From: Bradyrhizobium tropiciagri
GTDB lineage: Bacteria > Pseudomonadota > Alphaproteobacteria > Rhizobiales > Xanthobacteraceae
Assembly: GCF_018130505.1 (NCBI RefSeq)
Contig: NZ_JAFCKH010000011.1
Span: 186,001-250,000, forward strand
Length of the DNA: 64,000 bases
Direction of reading: 5' to 3'
Shown: positions 44,817-53,749 of the stretch, piece after piece
How the letters are laid out: each line of letters opens with the position of its first letter
Position numbering within the stretch: position 1 is the stretch's first letter
Notes under the pieces: model-generated
Database searches by the model: none
What the model was told of the DNA's origin: nothing
Seen by the model: the letters and a program-made list of their open reading frames with translations, nothing else
Made by a program: the position numbers and the translations under genes

Positions 44817-45588
44817 GTCATTTCGGACCCCCGCTGTCGCGTCCGAACAAGGCTTGCTCAGCGGAAGGGTATTCCCAGGATTGCTTCGCCGTCCGCTCTC
44901 GCGGCCGGCGGATTTCAGGAGAACGAACAGGGCTGCATGCAGGTTGCAGCCATCGCGCGCCTATGCAGGCAGCTCGCGGTACGGCCGTCGCAAGTTCCCG
45001 CGGTCATCGCGCTGCATGGCATTCTTCATTATCATTATCGCGCCCGTTGCGATTGTCGTGCTCGTTTGCGGTCCGACAAATTCGCGATCGGACCATTCGC
45101 CTGATGTAGAGAACAATCGAAGCGAGAACCAGAGGGGATCGACGCGCCCGCGAATAAATCACCAGTGTGTTCGCGCCGCGCCAGGATCGTTCATGTTGAT
45201 GAGGCCTTCGGAAGAATCGATGGCTAAGCACGGTCGACAGCACAGCGCGATCATGTGCAATTCATCACGGCATGCGGGAACAACACGGTTGCACCTGGTA
45301 GCAATGCAACTTTGCCAATGCGGGCTCGTGACGCGGCAAGCGAGAGACGCGTTCCCGTCTGCTTCGAACGCCGCTCCGATCTCGCGGATCGCGGCTGCCT
45401 GACGGCGCGCAAGCATCGCCGGCGACGCTCATCGTCGTATCGCCGCATGTGGCCATTTGCCCCAGACCTGCCGTCGAAGATTTCGGAGCAAGTCCCTACA
45501 CTGACAACGAGAACGCAGTCGTCATGTCCGCAAGCCGTGGCGACGGCGGATCGACAGATCGGTTTTCGTCGTCGACCGAAGAGACCTG
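44817..45588. other. Long intergenic stretch, no supported gene
   Basis: About 770 bases upstream of the AraC gene. Frames open here are short, rich in Arg and Cys or contain no ribosome site. Base composition is lower in GC than the genes around it. I see no repeat, RNA gene or transposase remnant. Confidence 0.5.
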
Positions 45589-46134
45589 ATGGGACCAACC
45601 ACGTACAGCCTCTGCAACAAGGAGTTCATCGGGCTCGCGATGTGGATCACCGGGCTGTGCGCCTTTCCGCCGCTGGTGCCGCCGACCGAGATCTCGTTGC
45701 AGCAATCGGGCGTGGTGCTCAGCAAGGAGTTCAACGCGCCGGTCGACAAGTCTTACCTGCTGCAGCTCAGGTTCGTGTTTCCATCCACGGAAGTCCGGCT
45801 CAAGGACAGGCTGGTCGGCGACCGCTACGCTGAGGATCACTGCAACAGCGACGTCGCCTATCACGCCATCCCGGAACCGGAGCGGCCCGGCCTCGGCCTG
45901 CCGATCCCGTTCAAGGTCACCGTGCGCACCGAGCCCGACGGCGCCGCCGTGCTGGAGCGGACCTTCAACTCGCTGTGCCACGCCACCCATGCCAGAAACG
46001 AAAAGTACCGCGACATCGGCCGCTTCGACCTCCGCCGCGGCGCCTATCGCATCGAAGTCCACAACCTCGATCCGCAACCCGCCTTCGGCGACATCACCGT
46101 CGAGATGAGCCTCGTCAGCGGCGACGTGAAGTGA
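45589..46134 (+). CDS. Hypothetical protein, possibly DUF5625-like
   Basis: A 181-residue protein with a hydrophobic N-terminal stretch (LAMWITGLCAFPPLVPP, possibly an uncleaved anchor or atypical signal) and a beta-rich body: FNAPVDKSYLLQLRFVFPSTEVRLKD, LPIPFKVTVRTEPDGAAVLERTFNS and DLRRGAYRIEVHNLDPQPAFGDITVEMSLV. The body recalls the DUF5625 family, but I am not sure. Start position is uncertain; AGAGA lies upstream. Stand-alone between two repeat-rich gaps. Confidence 0.6.
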   Translation: MGPTTYSLCNKEFIGLAMWITGLCAFPPLVPPTEISLQQSGVVLSKEFNAPVDKSYLLQLRFVFPSTEVRLKDRLVGDRYAEDHCNSDVAYHAIPEPERPGLGLPIPFKVTVRTEPDGAAVLERTFNSLCHATHARNEKYRDIGRFDLRRGAYRIEVHNLDPQPAFGDITVEMSLVSGDVK

Positions 46135-46174
46135 CTGGGCTCTCCGCTCAATGTGAGGGAGGCACCGGCGGACG

Positions 46175-46236
46175 GGCTCCCTCCCCCCTTGCGGGGCAGG
46201 GGAATCGCATATGGCGGAGAAAGGGGGGAGGGAGCC
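46175..46236. repeat. Palindromic repeat, GGCTCCCTCC family, copy 1
   Basis: Arms GGCTCCCTCCCCCCTT/AAGGGGGGAGGGAGCC around a loop with CGCATATGGCGG. Copy 2 at 56262-56321 shares the arms and the loop, which shows a common origin. Confidence 0.85.
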
Positions 46237-46293
46237 TGACTAGCGCGCTCACCTTACGTAAGTAGCCCGCACTAGCAGAAGCACTGCGCATCG

Positions 46294-46488
46294 CTACGCC
46301 GCCAGATGGCCTTGGCCCATCTCAAAACCGTGGCGGCGGCCGCGGGCGATGCCTTCGGCGATCGCTTTCGCGACGATCTCGGCTTGATCCGGGGAGAGTT
46401 GGTCGAGCGGCTGCCAGGCGCGCATGATGTCGCGCGCGCGGTCCATGTCGCCGTAGATCGCAAACGGAGAAAGCGGCTTGATCGGCAT
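46294..46488 (-). CDS. Small hypothetical protein, 64 residues
   Basis: A short soluble protein, MPIKPLSPFAIYGDMDRARD and LSPDQAEIVAKAIAEGIARGRR, predicted mostly helical, without known motifs. The frame, codon use and conserved-looking helix support it as a real gene. It lies convergent to the previous gene and downstream of the ketopantoate-reductase-like gene on the same strand. Confidence 0.5.
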   Translation of the reverse strand: MPIKPLSPFAIYGDMDRARDIMRAWQPLDQLSPDQAEIVAKAIAEGIARGRRHGFEMGQGHLAA

Positions 46489-46631
46489 TGTCGTGGCTCC
46501 CGACCGCAAACTGCGCGAGCCTACCTCAGCCAGCGCGGCCGAGCCATGCGTTCGCCGGCCCGATCGGGGCGCCTTGCGCCCCGGCGACGCATGCCGCGGG
46601 CGCCCGGCCCGCGGCATGGCGTACGACGTCC

Positions 46632-47696
46632 TTACTCCGCGCCGGAGCCGCCCTGCACGATCTTCTCGTTCAGCTTCAGATCGACGGTCTCGACGGTGCG
46701 ATCGATCTCGGCGCTGGGCGTGCCGAGCTGATGCGAGATCAGCTTCACCAGGAGGTCGACGCGCTCGATGAACGGCGCGCCGGCGGCGACCGCGCGGGCC
46801 GCCGATGACGGCTTGAGCAGGCTCTCCGCCGCCTTGGCGTATTTCGCGAACGGCACCTGGTCGGCGGGATCGGCGCCGAGCTGCCGCGCGATGCCGTCGA
46901 CATGGTCGTAGATCGCCTGCGAGCGCGTCAGGTCGCCGTGCACGGCGTCGCGGATCGATTGCGGCTCCGACGGCGTGATGCAGCGGTAGTTGCCGGTCAG
47001 CAGCATCGACCACTTCGCCAACGGCACGAACAGCGAGTCGAACACCTTGAGCTTCACCGGCACGTCCTGGCCGTCGAGCGTCACCGCGTCGATGTCGGCT
47101 TCGAGCTCGCGCAGCACCTTGTTGTGCTTGTCGTCGGAGAAGACCGCAGCCTTGAAATTGGTCGGCAGGCCGACATGCAGCACGTTGGCCTTCTCCTCCG
47201 GCGGACGGAACGCCTGCGGATCGGGCGAGCACAGCGTCACCAGGCCCGGCTCGAAGCGTTCCCACACCTGCGCGTTGGTATAGGCCTCCTCGAGGTCCAT
47301 GCCGGACAGCGCCGGAATCCGCTTCAGATAGGGCAGCGGCGGCATGTTCATGATCGACAGGCACGGCAGCTTCGCCGCCGCGATCTTGATCATCAGCACG
47401 CGCACCGTGTGGTTGGTGTATTGCGGCTCCTGCATCGCAAGGCCGACCATGTCGTAGCGCGACACGTCGACATCGCCCGGCGTCACCGCGTCGAGCTTGC
47501 CCGGCAGGTCGCGCGAGAAGATCGAGCGGTGGTTCTTTTCGTCGCGCAGCTTGATGCGCACCTCGGTGCCGTCGCGGTTGATCAGCTCCGCCGTGTTCTT
47601 GCGGCAGACCAGGCTGACATTGTGCCCCGCCATCAGCAGCTTCGTGCCCAGCAGCGAGCCGTAGGAGGCTCCAAGGATCAGGATGTTGCGCGCCAT
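46632..47696 (-). CDS. Ketopantoate reductase (ApbA/PanE)-like protein
   Basis: A 354-residue NAD(P)-dependent reductase-like protein. Seen: N-terminal Rossmann start ILILGASYGSLLGTKLLMAGHNVSLVCR, and a helical C-terminal half resembling ApbA_C (VFDSLFVPLAKWSMLLTGNYRCITP). The glycine loop departs from the usual G-x-G-x-x-G (here G-A-S-Y-G-S-L-L-G), so true ketopantoate reductase activity is doubtful. It is downstream of the guanidine operon on the same strand with a 200-base gap that contains a CTGGTATACCAG palindrome, so it probably has its own promoter. Confidence 0.8.
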   Translation of the reverse strand: MARNILILGASYGSLLGTKLLMAGHNVSLVCRKNTAELINRDGTEVRIKLRDEKNHRSIFSRDLPGKLDAVTPGDVDVSRYDMVGLAMQEPQYTNHTVRVLMIKIAAAKLPCLSIMNMPPLPYLKRIPALSGMDLEEAYTNAQVWERFEPGLVTLCSPDPQAFRPPEEKANVLHVGLPTNFKAAVFSDDKHNKVLRELEADIDAVTLDGQDVPVKLKVFDSLFVPLAKWSMLLTGNYRCITPSEPQSIRDAVHGDLTRSQAIYDHVDGIARQLGADPADQVPFAKYAKAAESLLKPSSAARAVAAGAPFIERVDLLVKLISHQLGTPSAEIDRTVETVDLKLNEKIVQGGSGAE

Positions 47697-47807
47697 GCTC
47701 TCTCTTTCAACGCTCGAAGATGATGTCCCAAGCCAAGCCGACATGGCCCGTCCCGGTTCCGCGCCACGATGCGGACAGGCCCTCCAACCGGGAAACGCCT
47801 CTGGTGT

Positions 47808-47819
47808 CTGGTATACCAG
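47808..47819. promoter_or_regulatory. Perfect palindrome CTGGTATACCAG
   Basis: A 12-base perfect palindrome 112 bases upstream of the ketopantoate-reductase-like gene. The TGGTATACCA core resembles operators of GntR/FadR-type repressors. No GntR gene is in the window. Confidence 0.45.
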
Positions 47820-47898
47820 CCTCTATCGCAGATCCACAAGGTGCACAACCCGGCCCGGCCGCGCGATCCGGGGGCCGGGTTGCGACCTGTTTGGAATG

Positions 47899-50800
47899 CT
47901 AAGCCGGCTCGATCAACGCAACCAGATCGCCCGCGCGGAGCGTTTGGCCCGGGCGGGCCGGCACCGACGACACGCGACCCGCGGCGGGCGCGTACACGCT
48001 GATCTCCATCTTCATGGATTCGATGATGGCGATGACATCGCCCGATGCGACCTCGGCGCCATCCTCGACCAGGATCTTCCAGATGTTGCCCGGCACCTCC
48101 GAGAACGCACCGACCTGACCGTCGGGAATGCCGGTCGCCACGGCACTCACATCGGCGGTCTCGGCGGGCGCCTCGTCGAGCTTCATCTCGCGCCAGCGCT
48201 TGCGCTCGGCATCGAACGCGGCCTGCTGCGTCGCCTTGAACGAGGCGATCGACGGCCGCTCGTCGGCCAACGACTTCGCATAGTCGGCGTAGGAGAACGT
48301 GTCCTCCTCGATCCTGATGTCGTATTGGCCGTGCGGAAATGCGGCGCGTGCATCGAGCAACTCGTCGGCATCGACCGGAAAGAAGCGGATCTTGTCGAAG
48401 AAGCGCAGCAGCCAGGGATGCCCGGGCTTGAACACGCCCGTGGTGCGCCAGCTGTTCCACACTTGAATCGTGCGGCCGAACAGCTGGTAGCCGCCCGGCC
48501 CTTCCATGCCGTAGATGCACATATAGGCGCCGCCGATGCCGACTGCGTTCTCCGGCGTCCAGGTGCGCGCCGGATTGTACTTGGTCGTCACCAGCCGATG
48601 GCGCGGGTCGAGCGGCGTCGCCACCGGCGCGCCGAGATAGACGTCGCCAAGGCCGAGCACGAGGTAGCTTGCGTCGAACACGATGCGGCGGACATCGTCC
48701 TCGCCATTGAGCCCGTTGATGCGCCGGATGAACTCGACATTCGACGGACACCACGGCGCATCCGGCCGCACCAGCTCCTGATATTTCTGCATCGCAAGCT
48801 CGGCCTGCGGATCGCGCCATGACAGCGGCAGATGCACGGTGCGACTCGGCACCCGCATCGCATCGACCGGCGGCAATTCGCGCTCGACCCGCCGCAACAC
48901 GTCGAGCAGCTTCTGCCGCGACAGCGCGGTGCCGTCATAGTGGATCTGCAGCGAGCGGATGCCGGGTGTGAGATCGACCAGACCGGCGAGCTTCGCCTCC
49001 TCCAGCGCCTGCGCCAGCACATGCACGCGCAGGCGGAGCGCGATGTCGAGCTCCATCGGCCCGTATTCGACCAGCAGATTGTCGTCGCCGGCGCGGCGGT
49101 AGACCACCGGGATCGGGCCGTCATCGTTGCGGCCGACGATGGCCGCGCCGAGCTCGGGCGCCTTCAGGATTATCGGACCGGCGACCGGATCGTCGCGCCT
49201 GACAGCCACGAAGCGCACGGTGTCGCCGGGCTTGAGCTGCCCGATCTTCCAGAGCTCGTCGCGCGCGACCACCGCCGGACAGACGAAGCCGCCGAGGCTC
49301 GGCCCGTCGGGGCCGAGGATGATCGGCATGTCGCCGGTGAAGTCGATCGAGCCGACCGCATAGGCGTTGTCGTGGATGTTCGACGGATGCAGCCCGGCCT
49401 CGCCGCCGTCGGTGCGGGCCCAGCGCGGTTTCGGGCCGATCAGCCGCACGCCGGTGCGGGCGCTGTTGAAATGCACCTCATAGCTCGCCGCGAACAGCGT
49501 CTCGATGTCCTCGTCCGTGAAGAAATCCGGCGCGCCATGCGGGCCGTAGATCACGCCGATCTGCCACGCCGATGTCAGCTCGGGCCGCTCGCTTTCCATC
49601 GCGCCACGCGGTGCCGCAAGGCCCGGCTGCTCCGCGCCGATATGCAGCACATCCCCCGCCTTCAGCGATCCGGTCGCGTGGCCGCCGAACGCGCCGAGCG
49701 CAAACACGGCGCGCGAGCCGAGCATCTCCGGCACGTCGAAGCCGCCGCGCACGGCAAGATAAGTGCGTTGGCCCGGGCCCTTGATGCTGCCGATGGCAAG
49801 CGTCTGCCCCGCGCGCACCGCGACCGGTTCGTGATACGCGACCTCAGCGCCGTCGAGCGATGCCTTCATCTGCGCGCCCGACAGCGCCACCGTCGCATCG
49901 GTGTTGAAGCGCAAGGTCGGGCCGTTGACCGTCAGCTCCAGCGCGGTGGTCGTCTCCGCATTGCCGACCACGCGGTTGGCGAGGCGGAACGAGCGCTCGT
50001 CCATCGGCCCGCTCGGCGGCACGCCGACGTGCCAGAGATGCAGCCGGCCCGGCAATTCCTGGATGCCGCTCTGCGCGCCCGGCGCGACGACGTCGATGCT
50101 GCGCGGACGATAGGCGAAATCGCCAAGCACGCTGGTCGCCACCTCGCCGCTGCGGAATACGTCGGATGCAGCGATGGCGCTGAGATAGCCGAGATTGGTC
50201 TCGATGCCCGCAACGACCGTGTCGTCCAGCGCCTTGCTCAACCGCGTGATCGCGGCCTCGCGGGTCTCGGCAGAGACGATGATCTTGGCCAGCATCGGAT
50301 CGTAGAACGGCGTCACCTCGGTGCCGGTCTCGATCCAGCCGTCGATCCGCGCCTCCGGCGAAAACACGACCGACGTCAGGCGGCCGGCGCTCGGGCGAAA
50401 ACCGGCGCCGGGATTTTCGGCGTAGAGCCGCACCTCGATCGCCGCGCCCTTCGGCGAGAGCTCGCCCGCCCGGCCCAGCACATCCTCGCCCGCCGCCTGC
50501 CGGATCATCCATTCGACGAGATCGACGCCGTAGACCTGCTCGGTGACCGGATGCTCGACCTGCAAACGGGTGTTGACCTCGAGGAAGTAGAAATCCTCGC
50601 GCGCGACATCGTAGATGAACTCCACCGTGCCGGCGGATTCGTAAGACACCGCCTTGCCGAGCGACACCGCGGCCGCGTGCAGCCGCCGCCTGATATCGGC
50701 TGAGAGCCCCGGCGCCGGCGTCTCCTCGAAGACCTTCTGGTTGCGCCGCTGCAGCGAGCAGTCGCGCTCGCCGAGCGCCACAACGCCGCCCTTGCCATCG

Positions 50801-51441
50801 CCGAAGATCTGAACCTCGATGTGGCGGGCACGGGCGACGAACCGCTCGAGATAGACCCGCGCATCGCCGAAGCTCGCCCGCGCCGTGCGCTGCACCGAGG
50901 CGAAGCGCTCGCGCAGCGTCGCCGCATCGTGGCAGAGCTGCATGCCGATGCCACCGCCGCCCGCCGTGCTCTTCAGCATCACCGGAAAGCCGATCGCCTC
51001 CGCCTGCTCGATCGCCTGATCGATCGTCTCCAGAAGACCAGAGCCCGGCAGCAGCGGCACGCCGCTGGCTTCGGCGATCGCGCGCGCCTTGTGCTTCAGC
51101 CCGAAGGCATCGAGATGCTCCGGCCGCGGGCCGATGAACTTGATGCCATGCTCGGCGAGCCGCTCGGCGAAGCGGCGGTTCTCCGACAGGAAGCCGTAGC
51201 CGGGATGCACCGCCTCGGCGCCCGTCGCAAGACAGGCTTCCATGATCGCATCGACGTTGAGATAGCTCTCGGCGGCCGGCGCCGGGCCGATCCGCAGCGC
51301 CTCATCGGCATCGAGCACCGGCCGCGTGAAGCGGTCGGCGTCGGAATAGACCGCGACCGAAGCGATGCCCATGCGCCGCAACGTCTTGCCGATCCGCCCG
51401 GCGATCTCGCCGCGGTTGGCAATCAGAACCTTGCTGAACAT
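47899..51441 (-). CDS. Biotin-dependent guanidine/urea carboxylase
   Basis: A 1180-residue single-chain carboxylase: biotin carboxylase domain (1-450; HPGYGFLSEN, glycine-rich loop GGGGIGMQ 161-168, EVNTRLQVEHPVTE), an allophanate-hydrolase-subunit-like KipI/KipA pair (about 470-1000), and a C-terminal biotin domain with E-S-M-K1144-M. It makes carboxyguanidine from guanidine, or allophanate from urea, with ATP and bicarbonate. The guanidine riboswitch and the DUF1989 genes upstream favour guanidine. It begins three bases after the UAAP2 stop. Full length for the family. No allophanate hydrolase follows. Confidence 0.93.
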   Translation of the reverse strand: MFSKVLIANRGEIAGRIGKTLRRMGIASVAVYSDADRFTRPVLDADEALRIGPAPAAESYLNVDAIMEACLATGAEAVHPGYGFLSENRRFAERLAEHGIKFIGPRPEHLDAFGLKHKARAIAEASGVPLLPGSGLLETIDQAIEQAEAIGFPVMLKSTAGGGGIGMQLCHDAATLRERFASVQRTARASFGDARVYLERFVARARHIEVQIFGDGKGGVVALGERDCSLQRRNQKVFEETPAPGLSADIRRRLHAAAVSLGKAVSYESAGTVEFIYDVAREDFYFLEVNTRLQVEHPVTEQVYGVDLVEWMIRQAAGEDVLGRAGELSPKGAAIEVRLYAENPGAGFRPSAGRLTSVVFSPEARIDGWIETGTEVTPFYDPMLAKIIVSAETREAAITRLSKALDDTVVAGIETNLGYLSAIAASDVFRSGEVATSVLGDFAYRPRSIDVVAPGAQSGIQELPGRLHLWHVGVPPSGPMDERSFRLANRVVGNAETTTALELTVNGPTLRFNTDATVALSGAQMKASLDGAEVAYHEPVAVRAGQTLAIGSIKGPGQRTYLAVRGGFDVPEMLGSRAVFALGAFGGHATGSLKAGDVLHIGAEQPGLAAPRGAMESERPELTSAWQIGVIYGPHGAPDFFTDEDIETLFAASYEVHFNSARTGVRLIGPKPRWARTDGGEAGLHPSNIHDNAYAVGSIDFTGDMPIILGPDGPSLGGFVCPAVVARDELWKIGQLKPGDTVRFVAVRRDDPVAGPIILKAPELGAAIVGRNDDGPIPVVYRRAGDDNLLVEYGPMELDIALRLRVHVLAQALEEAKLAGLVDLTPGIRSLQIHYDGTALSRQKLLDVLRRVERELPPVDAMRVPSRTVHLPLSWRDPQAELAMQKYQELVRPDAPWCPSNVEFIRRINGLNGEDDVRRIVFDASYLVLGLGDVYLGAPVATPLDPRHRLVTTKYNPARTWTPENAVGIGGAYMCIYGMEGPGGYQLFGRTIQVWNSWRTTGVFKPGHPWLLRFFDKIRFFPVDADELLDARAAFPHGQYDIRIEEDTFSYADYAKSLADERPSIASFKATQQAAFDAERKRWREMKLDEAPAETADVSAVATGIPDGQVGAFSEVPGNIWKILVEDGAEVASGDVIAIIESMKMEISVYAPAAGRVSSVPARPGQTLRAGDLVALIEPA

Positions 51442-51444
51442 GCC

Positions 51445-52083
51445 TCACGCCTCCGGCTCGAAGATCGTGACCTGCACCGGCGTCGGGAAGAAGCCGTTGC
51501 AGGGGTTGTTGATCTGCGGGCAGTTCGAGATCAGGCACAGCACGTCCATCTCGGCGACCATCTCGATGGCGTCGCCCGGCTTGGAGACGCCGTCGACCAC
51601 GGTGAAATTGCCGGCCGTGTCGAACGGCACGTTCATGAAGAAGTTGAGGTTCGGCACGATGTCGCGCTTCGACAGGCCGTGCTTCGCCCCCTCCAGCACG
51701 AAATTCTCGCGGCAGGCGTGCTGGTAGCGGGTCTGGTGGCCGAACCGCACCGTGTTGCTCTCGCAGGAGCAGGCGCCCGCAGAAGTGTCATGCAGGCCGC
51801 AACTGTCGGCGGTGACGCGCAGCATCACGCGGCCCTCGCTCGACATGATCTTCGTGCCGAGCCCGACATAGGCCGAGCCCTGTGCGCGCAGCGTATCCTG
51901 GCCGCTGTAGCGCTCGCCGAAATCGTCGGCGCAGTAGAACAGCGTGTCGACCGCCTGCTGGCCATGGCTGTCGACGATGCGCAGCGTCTGTCCCTTGCGG
52001 ATGATGGCCGACCAGGACTTGCGCGCGGGAATTTCGGTGTCGAGCACGATGCGGGCGCCGGAGCGAAGGATTTGCATGGTCAT
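51445..52083 (-). CDS. Urea-carboxylase-associated protein 2 (DUF1989), carboxyguanidine deiminase subunit family
   Basis: A 212-residue DUF1989 protein of the UAAP2 type. Seen: SWSAIIRKGQTLRIVDSHGQQAVDTLFYCAD, CGLHDTSAGACSCESNTVRFGHQTRYQHACRENFVLE and NLNFFMNVPFDTAGNF, with several Cys/His residues that could bind zinc. UAAP1 and UAAP2 proteins have been shown to act together as a carboxyguanidine deiminase (CgdAB), the step after guanidine carboxylase; I do not assign which letter fits. Its start overlaps the UAAP1 stop (ATGA). Confidence 0.9.
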   Translation of the reverse strand: MTMQILRSGARIVLDTEIPARKSWSAIIRKGQTLRIVDSHGQQAVDTLFYCADDFGERYSGQDTLRAQGSAYVGLGTKIMSSEGRVMLRVTADSCGLHDTSAGACSCESNTVRFGHQTRYQHACRENFVLEGAKHGLSKRDIVPNLNFFMNVPFDTAGNFTVVDGVSKPGDAIEMVAEMDVLCLISNCPQINNPCNGFFPTPVQVTIFEPEA

Positions 52084-52919
52084 TGCGCGGCTCCTTCCAG
52101 GGTGCGGCCGAAATACAGCGCGTTGTTCTCGAAAGCGCGGGCCGCCTCCGCGGTCGCAGTGCGGCAGAGATCGTCGGCAGAAGGCGCGGCCGCGCGATAG
52201 CGCACGATTTCCACGCTTGCCTGCGGATAGGACGTCGCGGGATCGAGCGGATGCGGACAGTTCGACAGCGCGATCAGCAGATCCATCTCCGCGCGCAGGT
52301 CGACAAAATCACCCTCGTGCCGCCGCCCCTCGCCCCAGAGGAATTTTCCCTCGGCATCGACCGCGACCGGCGCGAAGAAGCTGACGCAAGGATGAACGTC
52401 GCGGCGGTCGAGCCCCAGCTTGGCCGCGGCCAGGATGAAATTCTCGCGTGTATTGCGGACATGCCCGTCGCCGTATCTCGCCTGGTTGGTCGCCGCGGTC
52501 GAGCCGCCGACCAGCGTGTCATGCGCGGCGCTGGTGTCCTCGGTGATGCCGAGCAGCGCGCGGCCCATGTCCGAGAGCAGGACGCGGCCCTTCTGCAGCC
52601 GCGCCGCCCACTGCACCTTGATCGTATCGGCGTGGTTGAGCCGCTCGGTGGTGTCGGCGGCATTCCATGCCAGCATGCTGACGGTGGACTGCCCCGACGC
52701 ATTGACGATGCGCAGCGTCTCGCCGCGGTTCAGCCGCGTTGCCCAGTACCAGCCGGACGGGATGGTCTCGCGATGAATGACCGCCGCGGCGTCGATCGGC
52801 GCGGCATCGCGCGCGGTCGGCGCCGGCAGCGCGCGCGGCGCGTGCCCCGCGGCTTTCAGCTCGTTGTATCGCTTGGTATGCGCCGCGATCTCGGCCTTCT
52901 GTTCCTCTGTGAGGATCAT
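52080..52919 (-). CDS. Urea-carboxylase-associated protein 1 (DUF1989), carboxyguanidine deiminase subunit family
   Basis: A 279-residue DUF1989 protein of the UAAP1 type. Seen: SGWYWATRLNRGETLRIVNASGQSTVSMLAWNAADTTERLNHADTIKVQWAARL, NTRENFILAAAKLGLDRRDVHPCVSFFAPVAVDAEG and ALSNCPHPLDPA. It shares the fold and motif order with UAAP2, consistent with a heteromeric complex that removes ammonia from carboxyguanidine to give allophanate. Overlaps the ATPase gene upstream and the UAAP2 gene downstream by ATGA. Confidence 0.9.
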   Translation of the reverse strand: MILTEEQKAEIAAHTKRYNELKAAGHAPRALPAPTARDAAPIDAAAVIHRETIPSGWYWATRLNRGETLRIVNASGQSTVSMLAWNAADTTERLNHADTIKVQWAARLQKGRVLLSDMGRALLGITEDTSAAHDTLVGGSTAATNQARYGDGHVRNTRENFILAAAKLGLDRRDVHPCVSFFAPVAVDAEGKFLWGEGRRHEGDFVDLRAEMDLLIALSNCPHPLDPATSYPQASVEIVRYRAAAPSADDLCRTATAEAARAFENNALYFGRTLEGAAQ

Positions 52920-53749
52920 GAGTGCTCCTTCAAGACGAGAGCGCCGGGCCGTCCCGGCTGATGCTCCTTGCTTGACCGGGTCGTCCCGGCCGGAGCTGGA
53001 TCGATGATGGTCCGCACCTCGGCAGTGCGGCGCGGAAAGATTTCGAGATCGCGCGACACGGTGGCACCGTAGCGTTCGCGCTCCTCCGGGCGGTTGCGCT
53101 GCCGTTCCAGCGCGATCACGCGCGTCGCCAGCCCGAACGCCTCGCTGAGATCGTGCGTAACCATCACGACGGTCAAGTTGGTCTCGTTCCACAGCCGCTT
53201 CATCAACACATGGATGTCGGCGCGGATGCCGGGATCGAGCGCACCAAAGGGCTCGTCGAGCAGCAGGATTTTTGGGCCGCGCATGATCGCCTGCGCCAGC
53301 GCGAGGCGCTGCTGCATGCCGCCCGACAGCGCGGACGGATATTTGTTCTCCTGCCCGGCGAGCCCGACTTCGGCAAGCAGCTTCATCGCATCGTCGGCGG
53401 CGGCGCGGCGCGCCGCGCCGAACAACCGGCCAAGCAGCTTGGCGTCGCGCAATTCGCGGCCGAGCATGACGTTCTGCAGCACCGTCAGATGCGGAAACAC
53501 CGAGTAGCGCTGGAACACGACGCCGCGATCGGCATCGGGCTCGGCGCGCAGCGGCTTGCCGTCGACCAGGATTTGTCCGCGCGTCGGCTGCTCCTCGCCG
53601 AGCAGCATGCGCAGCAGCGTGGTCTTGCCGCAGCCGGACGGGCCGACCAGCGCGATGAACGCGCGCGGCTCGACCTCCATCGTGATGCGCTCGAGCACGA
53701 TGTGATCGCCGTATTCCTTCCAGACGTCGTTGAAGCGGATCGCGCTCAT
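52916..53749 (-). CDS. ABC transporter ATPase (nitrate/taurine-type, guanidine-linked)
   Basis: A 277-residue ATPase. Seen: Walker A GPSGCGKTT (residues about 37-45), Q-loop VVFQRYSVFPH, signature LSGGMQQRLALAQA, Walker B ILLLDEPFGALDP and H-loop VTHDLSEA, then a short C-terminal extension ending in KEHS. Powers the permease encoded just upstream; its ATG overlaps the permease stop. Part of the riboswitch-led operon, so guanidine or a related cation is the likely cargo. Confidence 0.93.
   Translation of the reverse strand: MSAIRFNDVWKEYGDHIVLERITMEVEPRAFIALVGPSGCGKTTLLRMLLGEEQPTRGQILVDGKPLRAEPDADRGVVFQRYSVFPHLTVLQNVMLGRELRDAKLLGRLFGAARRAAADDAMKLLAEVGLAGQENKYPSALSGGMQQRLALAQAIMRGPKILLLDEPFGALDPGIRADIHVLMKRLWNETNLTVVMVTHDLSEAFGLATRVIALERQRNRPEERERYGATVSRDLEIFPRRTAEVRTIIDPAPAGTTRSSKEHQPGRPGALVLKEHS

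Noticed and set aside
45004-45402. Possible membrane protein frame starting MAFFIIII
   Set aside because: No ribosome site, low-complexity start and random-looking remainder; treated as non-coding.
48832-50703. 623-codon plus-strand frame opposite the guanidine carboxylase
   Set aside because: Antisense to an enzyme with all expected domains.
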